14,472 nucleotides of DNA from Clostridia bacterium (GCA_017503885.1 JAFVSF010000090.1:1-14472); one strand, 5' to 3'; numbered from the stretch's first letter, positions 7,129 to 14,256 are shown. Translations and numbers: made by a program. The notes: generated by a model from the sequence alone, not told the origin.

Positions 7129-8531
7129 TTGCTTTTTTCTCTCTTAAATTTAAGTACAGTAATAATATATAACAAATCCAAAAAAACTGCAACAAAATAA
7201 CAGACAATATCGGAATATACTCCTCCAAAAATGTTAATGCTAGGTATTTTGAGCAAATAAAGTTGCAGTATAAATTTTGCTATTAAACCAAATGATAAGA
7301 ACAAACAAGGAGCAAAAGGCTTGCCTAATGCAATAAGGCATGAGTTTAAGGTTTGCAATAAGGAAAGCCCAATTACACTGAAAAAGGAAATTGAAATTAA
7401 CTTTGCAGTAACAAATGAGTGGTATGGAGAAAGTTTGCTAAAAAGTATTTTAGTAATAATTGGTGCAAAAGTAAATAAAATTAGACCTAAAAACGTTGAA
7501 GAAAAAAGAGTTAACGAAAAGGATTTTTTCAAATTGTCTTTTACGTTAAGAATATCTTTGTTTGCAATTGAACGAGAAATGCTAGGCAAAACGGCAACTG
7601 CAATTCCGTAGCAAATTGCTACAGGAACGCCAGATACGCTTTCTACGCTTCCAGTATAAATTCCATATAAAGCCTTTGCGTGAGGGGTGTAGGTTTTTAA
7701 TACGTTTACTATGGTAAAACTATCGAAAGCCCTTGATATCGGCAACAATAAAGTTGATATAATTATTGGTAAAAGTGTGCCTATAAGTCGCTTAAACGGC
7801 AAAATAAAGGTGCTAATTTGTGGTGGAGAGGCTTTTTTATATGCTATGAATAAATATAGTAGAGCAATGATTTCGCTTATTGTTACGGCAAGGCAAGCTA
7901 GTGAACCAAGGATAATTGGTGAGGCTTTAATAAAAAAGCAAAGTGCAAGCCCAACGGTAAGTTTTATAACTTGTTCGATAATTTGAGAAAGAGCAGTTGG
8001 CAACATATTCATTCTGCCTTGGAAATATCCTCTCAAACAAGATATGAAAGAAACTGCAACAACCGATGGAGCAAGCGTTATATATGCAGGGGTTGCTAAG
8101 ACGTTTCCTTGTAGTCTGGCAATAGGTAAGGAAAAGAATATCATTAAAAGGCTACCTAAAAAACCTAAAGGAACAAAAAAAGACAACGCCCTTTTAAGAA
8201 CGATTTTCTCTCCAAAACCACTTGAAATAAGTTTTGCAATGGCAGTTGGAACACCTGTCGAAGAAAATGTCAAAAGTATGCAGTAGATAGGGAAAACGGT
8301 TTGGTATATAGAAAGCCCCTCTACTCCTAGCAATGAAGTGAGAGGAATTCTATATAAAGCACCTAAAAATTTAGTAATAAGCCCTCCTATTGCTAATATT
8401 GACGCTCCTTTTACTATTTTGTCTTTTTTTATACTACTTTGCTGTTGATTGGCATTTATTTTGCTATCTGTATTTATACTTTCTCTACAAGCAAAAAGGC
8501 GAGTCTGTCGTTGGGTAAAATTTGCTTTCAT
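7125..8531 (-). CDS. SpoVB/YabM-type polysaccharide-lipid flippase (MVF/MOP family)
   Basis: This 468-residue integral membrane protein has about 12-14 hydrophobic helices. A hydrophilic N-terminal tail of about 40 residues comes before IVKGASILAIGGLITKFLGA. The family's conserved pieces are clear: ALYRIPLTSLLGVEGLSIYQ, STGVPTAIAKLIS, FISCLRGYFQGRMNMLPTAL and SQIIEQVIKL. This subfamily is thought to flip lipid-linked envelope or spore-cortex precursors across the membrane. Its position directly after spoVT and before yabN matches Bacillus yabM, so I take it as that orthologue rather than spoVB itself. The start overlaps the spoVT stop as ATGA, which fixes the long N-terminal tail as coding. 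The protein is slightly shorter than the usual ~520 residues, but no break is visible. Confidence 0.92.
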   Translation of the reverse strand: MKANFTQRQTRLFACRESINTDSKINANQQQSSIKKDKIVKGASILAIGGLITKFLGALYRIPLTSLLGVEGLSIYQTVFPIYCILLTFSSTGVPTAIAKLISSGFGEKIVLKRALSFFVPLGFLGSLLMIFFSLPIARLQGNVLATPAYITLAPSVVAVSFISCLRGYFQGRMNMLPTALSQIIEQVIKLTVGLALCFFIKASPIILGSLACLAVTISEIIALLYLFIAYKKASPPQISTFILPFKRLIGTLLPIIISTLLLPISRAFDSFTIVNVLKTYTPHAKALYGIYTGSVESVSGVPVAICYGIAVAVLPSISRSIANKDILNVKDNLKKSFSLTLFSSTFLGLILFTFAPIITKILFSKLSPYHSFVTAKLISISFFSVIGLSLLQTLNSCLIALGKPFAPCLFLSFGLIAKFILQLYLLKIPSINIFGGVYSDIVCYFVAVFLDLLYIITVLKFKREKSK

Positions 8532-9073
8532 CTAAATTTACCAGCCAAAACCTCGCAAGCAAGTTCAGTTAGTTCGATTTCATTTGAACTTATTTTTGTA
8601 TCTTTATCTTTGTCGCACAATATTATTGCACCTAAAGCCTCTCCGTCTATTCTAATTGGCATAACCAACTGGTTAAAAAAGCCAAAATTTTCGCCGTCTG
8701 CAAGTTTTAAAGGCATGTTTCCATTGCTAAAAGAGGAAATTAAAGTTTGCCTATTAATAATAAGTTGATGAATATCTTCGGAAATATCTTTTCCTAAAAT
8801 TTCTTTAACACCGTGTCCACTTGCTGAAATGAAGGTGTCTTTATCGCAAACAAAAATCTCTTTTCTAGTCTGCCTGAAAAGTGCTTGTGCAACGTTGTTT
8901 GCTAGTTCGTCTATATTGGATAATGGGGAGTATTTTCTTAGAATAATAGCATCTTTTTCAGTAAAAATTTCCAGTGGGTCTCCCTCGTTTATAGATAGAA
9001 TTTTTCTTATCTCTTTAGGAACGACAACTCTTCCTAAAACGTCGACTCTTCTTACAATTCCTGTTGCTTTCAT
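8528..9073 (-). CDS. spoVT: Stage V sporulation transcription factor SpoVT
   Basis: At 181 residues this is the normal SpoVT length. Residues 1-50 are an AbrB/MazE swapped-hairpin DNA-binding domain (MKATGIVRRVDVLGRVVVPK, EIRKILSINEGDPLEIF). Residues from about 55 to the end are a GAF-like regulatory domain with ASGHGVKEILGKDISE and FFNQLVMPIRIDGEALGAI. SpoVT modulates sigmaG-dependent forespore genes and spore germination properties in Bacillus. Its presence argues for a sporulating host. The start has AAGGAG 9 nt upstream, and a perfect second copy of that site lies immediately before it. It heads the seven-gene minus-strand unit and is divergent from hrcA. Confidence 0.96.
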   Translation of the reverse strand: MKATGIVRRVDVLGRVVVPKEIRKILSINEGDPLEIFTEKDAIILRKYSPLSNIDELANNVAQALFRQTRKEIFVCDKDTFISASGHGVKEILGKDISEDIHQLIINRQTLISSFSNGNMPLKLADGENFGFFNQLVMPIRIDGEALGAIILCDKDKDTKISSNEIELTELACEVLAGKFR

Positions 9074-9074
9074 A

Positions 9075-9108
9075 TTATATATCTCCTTAATTTATATATC
9101 TCCTTAAT
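9075..9108 (-). repeat. Perfect 17-bp tandem duplication containing the spoVT Shine-Dalgarno
   Basis: The plus-strand unit TTATATATCTCCTTAAT occurs at 9075-9091 and again at 9092-9108 with no mismatch. On the minus strand each copy carries AAGGAG, so spoVT has two tandem ribosome binding sites. The inner one is at the proper spacing. Confidence 0.95.
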
Positions 9109-9127
9109 ACGCACACGCAACGTGCGT
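9109..9127 (-). promoter_or_regulatory. Inverted repeat in the spoVT leader
   Basis: ACGCAC (9109-9114) and GTGCGT (9122-9127) are perfect complements around 7 nt. A second, overlapping ACGCA/TGCGT pairing is also possible. The GC-rich motif stands out in AT-rich surroundings, just upstream of the duplicated ribosome binding site. It could be an mRNA hairpin or a protein-binding site. Confidence 0.35.
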
Positions 9128-9133
9128 TTTATA

Positions 9134-9162
9134 TTTATGTAAAAATAGTTTTTGTAAAATGC
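9134..9162 (-). promoter_or_regulatory. Weak candidate sigmaF/G-like promoter for spoVT
   Basis: On the minus strand GCATT (9158-9162) is followed after 18 nt by CATAAA (9134-9139). The forespore sigma consensus is GYATR-N18-CATANTA. The -35 matches 4 of 5 and the -10 matches only its CATA part. It was sought because spoVT is sigmaG-dependent in Bacillus. In an AT-rich region this could be chance. Confidence 0.25.
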
Positions 9163-9265
9163 GTATAATTATTCCAAAAAAAATTGATTATAGCCGTTAT
9201 AAAACGCCCTTTAAAATGAAGATTTTGTGAAATGTAAAAAAAGTTAAAAAATTTGCGTAATATTG

Positions 9266-9294
9266 TTGACAAAGTTGAGAATACTATTTATAAT
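9266..9294 (+). promoter_or_regulatory. SigmaA promoter of the hrcA-grpE-dnaK-dnaJ operon
   Basis: TTGACA (9266-9271) and TATAAT (9289-9294) are both perfect and separated by exactly 17 nt. Transcription would start near 9301, just ahead of the CIRCE element, which is the usual arrangement for HrcA-controlled operons. Confidence 0.95.
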
Positions 9295-9305
9295 ATAGTC
9301 GAAAA

Positions 9306-9332
9306 TTAGCAGTCAAACAATATGAGTGCTAA
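9306..9332 (+). promoter_or_regulatory. CIRCE operator (HrcA binding site)
   Basis: TTAGCAGTC (9306-9314), a 9-nt spacer, and GAGTGCTAA (9324-9332) match the CIRCE consensus TTAGCACTC-N9-GAGTGCTAA at 17 of 18 positions. The mismatch is a G for C in the left arm. It lies between the transcription start and the hrcA ribosome binding site, so HrcA bound here would block initiation and form an autoregulatory loop. Confidence 0.97.
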
Positions 9333-9356
9333 CACCCGAGCGAAAGGAGTGCCAAT

Positions 9357-10379
9357 ATGGAACTTTCTGAAAGAAAAAAGAAAATACTTCAACACGTAGT
9401 AGATGATTATATAGAAACGGCAACCCCTGTTTCTTCTAAAAGTCTTACGGAAAAGCATTTGCCCAACATTAGCTCGGCAACTATTAGAAACGAGCTTTCT
9501 GCGTTAGAAGAATTAGGGTATTTAACTCAACTTCATACGTCGTCTGGAAGAGTTCCGTCTGCAGAGGCTTATAAACTTTACGTAAGCGACCTTATGATAA
9601 AGGATAAGCTCAGTGAAAAGGAAATCGATTATATTAAAAAGATTTTCTTGGAAAAGGCAGATAACTTAGAAGAGGTTATAAAAAACACAACTAAAGTTAT
9701 AAGTGAACTCACGTCGTACACTTCGGTTGGCGTTGTTACTCCCGACGTAGATGAGAAGATAAACATAATAAAGTTTTTCCGTTACAAACCGGAAACGGCA
9801 CTCGTTTTGATTGTTACCGAAAGACGTCTTTTAAAAGACAATTATATTAACGTTCCCGTTAGCATGACGGACGAGCAACTTTTAGAGGCTGAAAACGTGT
9901 TGTCAAGGCTTTGCCAAGGTAAGAGTTTTGAAGAGATTTGCAACATCAAAGAAGAAATAAACGACGAGTTTTCGGGTTATAAAAACATTTTCTTAAACGT
10001 TGTCGAGGCTTTAAGAGTTTATATGACCGTGCAAGAGTCTGACGTTATAATGGAAGGTCAAGACAAGATTTTAGACAATCCTGAATATGCAGATATAAGC
10101 AAAATTAAAAATTTCTTATCAGTTGTTACTAAAAAAGACAAGGTAATGACACTTCTCACCGGCGAAGGAAGAGATATTAAGATAAACGTCAAGATAGGTA
10201 CGGACGGCTACGAAGAGATTCCAAAGGATTGTTCACTCGTTACTGCAACGTATTCGGCAAACGGCACGAAAATTGGCACTTACGGTGTTATAGGTCCTAT
10301 TCGTATGGATTACCAAAAGGTAGTTGCAGTGCTTGAAAACGTTGGTAAAATATTAGAAAGTATATTGACAAACAGGTAA
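9357..10379 (+). CDS. hrcA: Heat-inducible transcription repressor HrcA
   Basis: At 340 residues this is the standard HrcA length. HrcA dimers bind CIRCE and repress chaperone operons; repression depends on GroEL in the species studied. Residues 1 to about 75 are the winged helix-turn-helix, with LSERKKKILQHVVDDYIETA, PVSSKSL, ISSATIRNELSALEELGYL and HTSSGRVPSAEAYKLYV. The middle and C-terminal parts are GAF-like with an inserted dimerisation segment. Typical pieces are VGVVTPD, IIKFFRYKPETALVLIVTE and the C-terminal ATYSANGTKIGTYGVIGPIR followed by MDYQKVVAVL. AAAGGAG stands 7 nt before the ATG. It is the first gene of the operon, with its own operator just upstream. Confidence 0.97.
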   Translation: MELSERKKKILQHVVDDYIETATPVSSKSLTEKHLPNISSATIRNELSALEELGYLTQLHTSSGRVPSAEAYKLYVSDLMIKDKLSEKEIDYIKKIFLEKADNLEEVIKNTTKVISELTSYTSVGVVTPDVDEKINIIKFFRYKPETALVLIVTERRLLKDNYINVPVSMTDEQLLEAENVLSRLCQGKSFEEICNIKEEINDEFSGYKNIFLNVVEALRVYMTVQESDVIMEGQDKILDNPEYADISKIKNFLSVVTKKDKVMTLLTGEGRDIKINVKIGTDGYEEIPKDCSLVTATYSANGTKIGTYGVIGPIRMDYQKVVAVLENVGKILESILTNR

Positions 10380-10382
10380 ATT

Positions 10383-10934
10383 ATGGCTAGTAAAAAAACA
10401 GATAAAAATCAAGAAAATATTGAGGTTAGCGTTGAGGCGTTATCTTTAGAAGATAGACTTAAAACGCTTGAAGAAGAAAACGAAAGACTTAAAGCAGACT
10501 TAGAACTTGCAACTAAAAAAGCCGAAGAAGTTCAAGCAGATTATTTAAGGGCTAGGGCAGACTGCGAAAACGTTAGAAAGCATAAAAATGAAGACGTTAG
10601 AAGGGCTTACGAAGAGGGTAAAACTGAAACGGTTGCAAAAATTCTCGGCATAGGCGACAGTTTGGACTGGGCATTAAAAATGCCTCTCGACGACAAAACG
10701 AGAGAGGGTATTGAAATGCTACTCAAGAAATATCACGAAACGCTTGCAAACTTAGGCGTAACTGAATTTACCCCAGAGGTTGGAACACCGTTTGATCCAA
10801 ACACTGCAAATGCAGTTATGCAAATGGATGGTGATGAGGGCGAAGAAAGTGGTAACGTAAAGCAAGTGTTCGGTAGGGGCTATAAACTAGGAGAGAGAGT
10901 GATACGATATGCCCAGGTCGTTGTAACACGTTAA
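10383..10934 (+). CDS. grpE: Nucleotide exchange factor GrpE
   Basis: The 183-residue protein is the DnaK nucleotide exchange factor. An acidic N-terminus leads into a long coiled coil (LKTLEEENERLKADLELATK onward) with the conserved YLRARADCENVRKHKNEDV. A four-helix part follows, and then the C-terminal beta domain that contacts DnaK, ending GNVKQVFGRGYKLGERVIRY. In the GrpE signature FDPNxHEA the segment reads FDPNTANAVMQ, so the usual His is absent. Only 3 nt separate it from hrcA and the ribosome binding site is weak (AGGT), pointing to translational coupling. Its TAA stop lies within the TTAA that marks the left edge of the palindromic element in the next spacer. Confidence 0.96.
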   Translation: MASKKTDKNQENIEVSVEALSLEDRLKTLEEENERLKADLELATKKAEEVQADYLRARADCENVRKHKNEDVRRAYEEGKTETVAKILGIGDSLDWALKMPLDDKTREGIEMLLKKYHETLANLGVTEFTPEVGTPFDPNTANAVMQMDGDEGEESGNVKQVFGRGYKLGERVIRYAQVVVTR

Positions 10935-11054
10935 GGCTTATATACTTCGTTATGCATCGTTTCTACAAAGCTCTTGCGACTGGGATGACCAACAAGGTCT
11001 ATCCCATCCACAATCACTTTGTGAGCCTTGCCTAACTCGCATCTAAACCTTAAC
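10930..11054. repeat. GC-rich imperfect palindrome bounded by TTAA (MITE/ERIC-like element or structured RNA)
   Basis: The 115-bp core (10935-11049) begins GG and ends CC, and has TTAA on each side (10931-10934 and 11050-11053). With the flanks, GTTAAGG (10930-10936) pairs with CCTTAAC (11048-11054). The left end and the reverse complement of the right end stay related for about 20 bp (GGCTTATATAC against GGTTTAGATGC, then GTTATGC against GTTAGGC). The centre is a strong hairpin: TGGGAT-GACC (10981-10990), a 5-nt loop, and GGTC-t-ATCCCA (10996-11006), one bulge only. CAAAGCTC (10966-10973) also pairs with GAGCCTTG (11023-11030) at 7 of 8 positions, and CACAA/TTGTG (11009-11023) gives a side hairpin. 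By hand count GC is about 44%, against about 16% in the remaining spacer. The role is unknown: mobile repeat, mRNA-processing structure or attenuator. Confidence 0.65.
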
Positions 11055-11139
11055 AATTATTCATATAAATTCAAAAAGTAAAAATCCACTAAAAGTGGTA
11101 AATATAAATTAAATTTAAACACAAAAAAGGAGATATATT
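11055..11139 (+). other. AT-rich dnaK leader
   Basis: This is the rest of the grpE-dnaK spacer, very AT-rich. It holds a small hairpin, CCACT-aaa-AGTGG (11086-11098), and the dnaK ribosome binding site AAGGAG (11127-11132) at 7 nt from the ATG. I see no convincing -35/-10 pair, so dnaK is probably read from the hrcA promoter. Confidence 0.5.
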
Positions 11140-12942
11140 ATGGCAAAAATTATTGGTATTGACTTAGGTACAACTAACTCATGCGTAGCAGTTATGGAAG
11201 GTGGTGAACCTGTTGTTATAGCAAATGCTGAAGGTTCTAGAACAACCCCATCGGTAGTAGGTTTTCAAAAGGATGGCGAAAGACTCGTAGGTCAAGTTGC
11301 AAAGCGTCAAGCAGTTGCAAACAGCGATAGAACGGTTATTTCTATCAAGAGACATATGGGTAGCGATTATAAAGTAAAAATAGACGATAAGAGTTATTCT
11401 CCACAAGAAATTTCTGCAATGATTTTAACAAAACTTAAAAAGGATGCAGAAGCTTATCTTGGCGAACCTGTTAGAGATGCAGTTATCACTTGTCCTGCAT
11501 ACTTTACCGATAGCCAACGTCAAGCAACTAAAGACGCAGGTAAAATCGCAGGTCTTAACGTTTTAAGAATTATCAACGAGCCAACGGCTGCTGCACTTTC
11601 TTATGGTCTTGATAAAGACAGTGCTTCTCACACCGTAATGATTTACGACCTTGGTGGTGGTACGTTCGACGTTTCTATTTTGGATATTGGCGACGACGGT
11701 GTATTTGAAGTTAAAGCAACTAGTGGTAACAATATGCTCGGTGGCGACGACTTTGATAACAGAATTATGGAATGGGTAGTTGCTGAATTTAAATCTCAAG
11801 AAGGTATTGACCTTTCTAAAGATAAAATGGCAATGCAAAGAATTAAGGAAGCATCAGAAAAGGCTAAAATTGAACTTTCTGGTATGAGTTCTACAAACAT
11901 CAATCTTCCTTTCATCACTGCAGATGCAACTGGTCCTAAGCACTTAGATTTAACTTTAACTAAAAACAAGTTCGACACAATGACTGCAGACCTTGTAGAA
12001 AAGACTAAAGAGCCAATGAGAAAGGCTATGAGAGATGCAGGTCTTTCATATAGCGATATCGCAAAGGTTATTTTAGTTGGTGGTTCAACTCGTATTCCAG
12101 CAGTTGTAGAGGCTGTTAAAAACGAAACTGGCAAAGAGCCGTTTAAGGGCATCAACCCAGATGAATGCGTAGCAATCGGCGCTGCAATTCAAGGTGGTGT
12201 ATTAACTGGTGAAGTTAAAGACGTTCTTCTTCTTGACGTAACTCCACTTTCACTCGGTATCGAAACTTTAGGTGGCGTATTTACTAAACTTATTGAAAGA
12301 AATACTACAATTCCTGCAAGAAAATCTCAAGTATTCTCAACTGCTGCAGACAATCAACCAGAAGTTACTATTCACGTTCTCCAAGGCGAAAGACAAATGG
12401 CTTCTGACAATAAGACGCTCGGTCAATTCAACCTCGGTGGAATTGCTCCAGCACCTAGAGGTATTCCTCAAATCGAAGTTACGTTTGATATTGACGCAAA
12501 CGGTATCGTACACGTAACTGCAAAAGATTTAGGCACTCAAAAGTCTGCAGATATTACTATTACTTCTTCTACAAACCTTTCAGACGCTGACATTGACAAG
12601 GCTATCAAAGAGGCTGAAATGTACGAGGCTGAAGACAAGAAGAGAAAAGAGTCTGTAGAAAACAAGAATAAACTCGATGGTCTTATTTTCCAAATTGAAA
12701 AGACAATGAAAGAAAGTGGAGATAAACTTACCGAAGAAGATAAAACTACCGTTGAAAACGCTGTTAAAGAGGCTAAAGTAGAACTTGAATCTAACGATAA
12801 CGACAGAATCGTTAAGGCTACTGAAAAACTTTCTAACGACGTTCAAGCAGTATTTAGTAAACTTTATCAACAAGCTCAACAATCTGCCGGTGCTCAAGAT
12901 GCAGGAGCTCCAAACGACGGCGATACTGAATTCCATCAGTAA
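11140..12942 (+). CDS. dnaK: Molecular chaperone DnaK (Hsp70)
   Basis: At 600 residues it is close to the 600-615 typical of Firmicutes. The ATPase domain (1 to about 360) has IGIDLGTTNSCVAVMEGGEP, the connect motif INEPTAAALSYG, phosphate-2 motif IYDLGGGTFDVSILDIG and adenosine motif VILVGGSTRIPAVVEAV. The inter-domain linker is VKDVLLLDVTPLSLG. The substrate-binding beta domain follows (TTIPARKSQVFSTAADNQPE, HVLQGERQMASDNKTLGQFN, PRGIPQIEVTFDIDANGIVH), and then a helical lid. Like other Gram-positive DnaKs it lacks the ~23-residue ATPase-domain segment of Proteobacteria. The tail ends GDTEFHQ instead of the usual VDAEFEEV-type acidic end. Fed with client proteins by DnaJ and recycled by GrpE. 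Confidence 0.99.
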   Translation: MAKIIGIDLGTTNSCVAVMEGGEPVVIANAEGSRTTPSVVGFQKDGERLVGQVAKRQAVANSDRTVISIKRHMGSDYKVKIDDKSYSPQEISAMILTKLKKDAEAYLGEPVRDAVITCPAYFTDSQRQATKDAGKIAGLNVLRIINEPTAAALSYGLDKDSASHTVMIYDLGGGTFDVSILDIGDDGVFEVKATSGNNMLGGDDFDNRIMEWVVAEFKSQEGIDLSKDKMAMQRIKEASEKAKIELSGMSSTNINLPFITADATGPKHLDLTLTKNKFDTMTADLVEKTKEPMRKAMRDAGLSYSDIAKVILVGGSTRIPAVVEAVKNETGKEPFKGINPDECVAIGAAIQGGVLTGEVKDVLLLDVTPLSLGIETLGGVFTKLIERNTTIPARKSQVFSTAADNQPEVTIHVLQGERQMASDNKTLGQFNLGGIAPAPRGIPQIEVTFDIDANGIVHVTAKDLGTQKSADITITSSTNLSDADIDKAIKEAEMYEAEDKKRKESVENKNKLDGLIFQIEKTMKESGDKLTEEDKTTVENAVKEAKVELESNDNDRIVKATEKLSNDVQAVFSKLYQQAQQSAGAQDAGAPNDGDTEFHQ

Positions 12943-12974
12943 GAACTCTAAATCGGCAAATAATAAGCATTTAA

Positions 12975-13002
12975 GAATAAGGCAGAAATTTCTGCCTTAT
13001 TC
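12975..13002 (+). terminator. Perfect 28-bp palindrome between dnaK and dnaJ (attenuator or processing hairpin)
   Basis: GAATAAGGCAGAAA (12975-12988) is followed directly by its exact reverse complement, ending at 13002. The RNA would form a stem of about 12 bp with a 4-nt loop. What follows (GTACATATATA) is not a real T-run, so full termination is unlikely. It may partly terminate transcripts or protect the 3' end of dnaK mRNA, lowering dnaJ relative to dnaK. Confidence 0.6.
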
Positions 13003-13045
13003 GTACATATATATAACCGTTTTTTAGGTTAAAAGAGGATAAAGT

Positions 13046-14194
13046 ATGGCAAAAAATCATTACGAAACTCTCGGCGTTAGCAAAGATGCAACGCAAGAAG
13101 AGATAAGATCGGCTTACCGAAAACTTGCTCGCCAGTACCATCCTGACCTTCATCCAAACGACGAAAATTGTGCCAATAAGTTTAAAGAGATAAACGAGGC
13201 AAACGAAATATTATCCGACCCAGACAAGAGAAAGCAGTATGACTTTGAGCAAGAACATCCAAACGCAGGTGGTTTTGGTGGCTTTGGAGGTCAAGGTGGC
13301 TTTAGTGGTTTTGGAGGCGGAGGATTTTCGAGTATTTTCGAAGATTTGATGGGTGGAATGTTCGGTGGAGGAGGCAGAGAAGAGCCTCAAAATAAAACAG
13401 GTAAGAGCATTCATATAAACGTAGATTTATCTTTCCTTGATGCTGCAAAAGGTTGCAAAAAGGAAATAAAATACACTAGAAACGAGCCTTGTAAGGCTTG
13501 TAGGTCGACTGGTGCTAAAAACGGCACTGCATATCATACGTGTTCTAAATGTAAAGGCGAGGGTACTATTCAGTACGTAAATAGCAACGGATTCTTTAGA
13601 ACTGTATCGAGAAAGGTTTGTGACGCTTGTTCGGGCAAGGGTAAGATTATTCAAGAGAAGTGTACTTCATGTCAAGGTAAAGGCTATCAAAGAGTACAAA
13701 CAACAGTAAATTTGGATATTCCAGCAGGTGCAGATACCGGCAGTTATATGCAAAAGAAAGGCTTTGGTGAGGCATCCACTATGGGTGGAGTTGCAGGCGA
13801 CCTTATCGTTGAATTTAGAGTTTTACCACACAAAATCTTTGCAAGAAAGGGTTTTGACTTAATAGTAAATCTTCCTATTGATTACAAGACGGTAGTGCTC
13901 GGTGGAAAAGTTATAGTTCCAACCTTAGATGAAACTATAGAAGTGGAAATTCCAGAGGGAACTTCTCACGGAGCTCAACTTGTGCTTAGGGGCAAGGGGA
14001 TCAAGACTTCTAGAGGAACAGGTAATTTGTATCTTAATATCTCTATTGAAATTCCAACAAAACTTTCCAAATCGCAAAAGCAGATGCTTGAAGAGTTTGA
14101 AGAGAGCGTAGAGTTAAAGCAGTATTCAAAAATGAAGAAATATGCAGACGATATAGAGACTTTATACGGCGACAAAATATATAAACACAAATAA
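13046..14194 (+). CDS. dnaJ: Chaperone co-factor DnaJ (class A Hsp40)
   Basis: The 382-residue protein has all class A parts. The J domain covers 1-70, with the HPD triad at residues 32-34 that stimulates DnaK ATPase. A glycine/phenylalanine region (about 74-115, many GGFGG and GGMFGGGG pieces) follows. Then come four zinc-finger repeats: CKACRSTG, CSKCKGEG, CDACSGKG and CTSCQGKG, all eight cysteines present. The first repeat has Ser in place of the usual Gly. The C-terminal client-binding domains include PAGADTGSYMQKKGFGEAS, GDLIVEFRVLPHKIFARKG and LVLRGKGIKTSRGTGNLYL. GAGG stands 7 nt before the ATG. It lies 103 nt after dnaK, with a palindrome in the gap, and is the last gene of the operon. 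Confidence 0.98.
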   Translation: MAKNHYETLGVSKDATQEEIRSAYRKLARQYHPDLHPNDENCANKFKEINEANEILSDPDKRKQYDFEQEHPNAGGFGGFGGQGGFSGFGGGGFSSIFEDLMGGMFGGGGREEPQNKTGKSIHINVDLSFLDAAKGCKKEIKYTRNEPCKACRSTGAKNGTAYHTCSKCKGEGTIQYVNSNGFFRTVSRKVCDACSGKGKIIQEKCTSCQGKGYQRVQTTVNLDIPAGADTGSYMQKKGFGEASTMGGVAGDLIVEFRVLPHKIFARKGFDLIVNLPIDYKTVVLGGKVIVPTLDETIEVEIPEGTSHGAQLVLRGKGIKTSRGTGNLYLNISIEIPTKLSKSQKQMLEEFEESVELKQYSKMKKYADDIETLYGDKIYKHK

Positions 14195-14196
14195 TT

Positions 14197-14234
14197 AAAA
14201 CAGGCGATTTACATTAGTAATTCGCCTGTTTTTT
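14197..14234 (+). terminator. Intrinsic terminator of the heat-shock operon (possibly bidirectional)
   Basis: AACAGGCGA (14199-14207) pairs with TCGCCTGTT (14222-14230), and inside it TTAC pairs with GTAA around an ATTA loop. There is a single T-T mismatch between the two stems. A run of six T follows (14229-14234). On the minus strand the stem is followed by TTTTAATTATTT, so it could also end the converging small gene. Confidence 0.93.
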
Positions 14235-14256
14235 GTTAAAATTAAATTTTTGAATT

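Noticed and set aside
10934..11056. Minus-strand 41-codon frame as a real small gene
   Set aside because: No ATG, no Shine-Dalgarno, and it lies inside an imperfect palindrome; recorded as a finding only.
11086..11098. CCACT-aaa-AGTGG hairpin as a terminator before dnaK
   Set aside because: Only 5 bp, with a 3-nt loop and no following T-run.
13211..13414. Overlapping open frames opposite dnaJ, dnaK, the flippase and other genes
   Set aside because: All lie inside strongly supported genes, lack ribosome binding sites and have no recognisable motifs; they are frame shadows.
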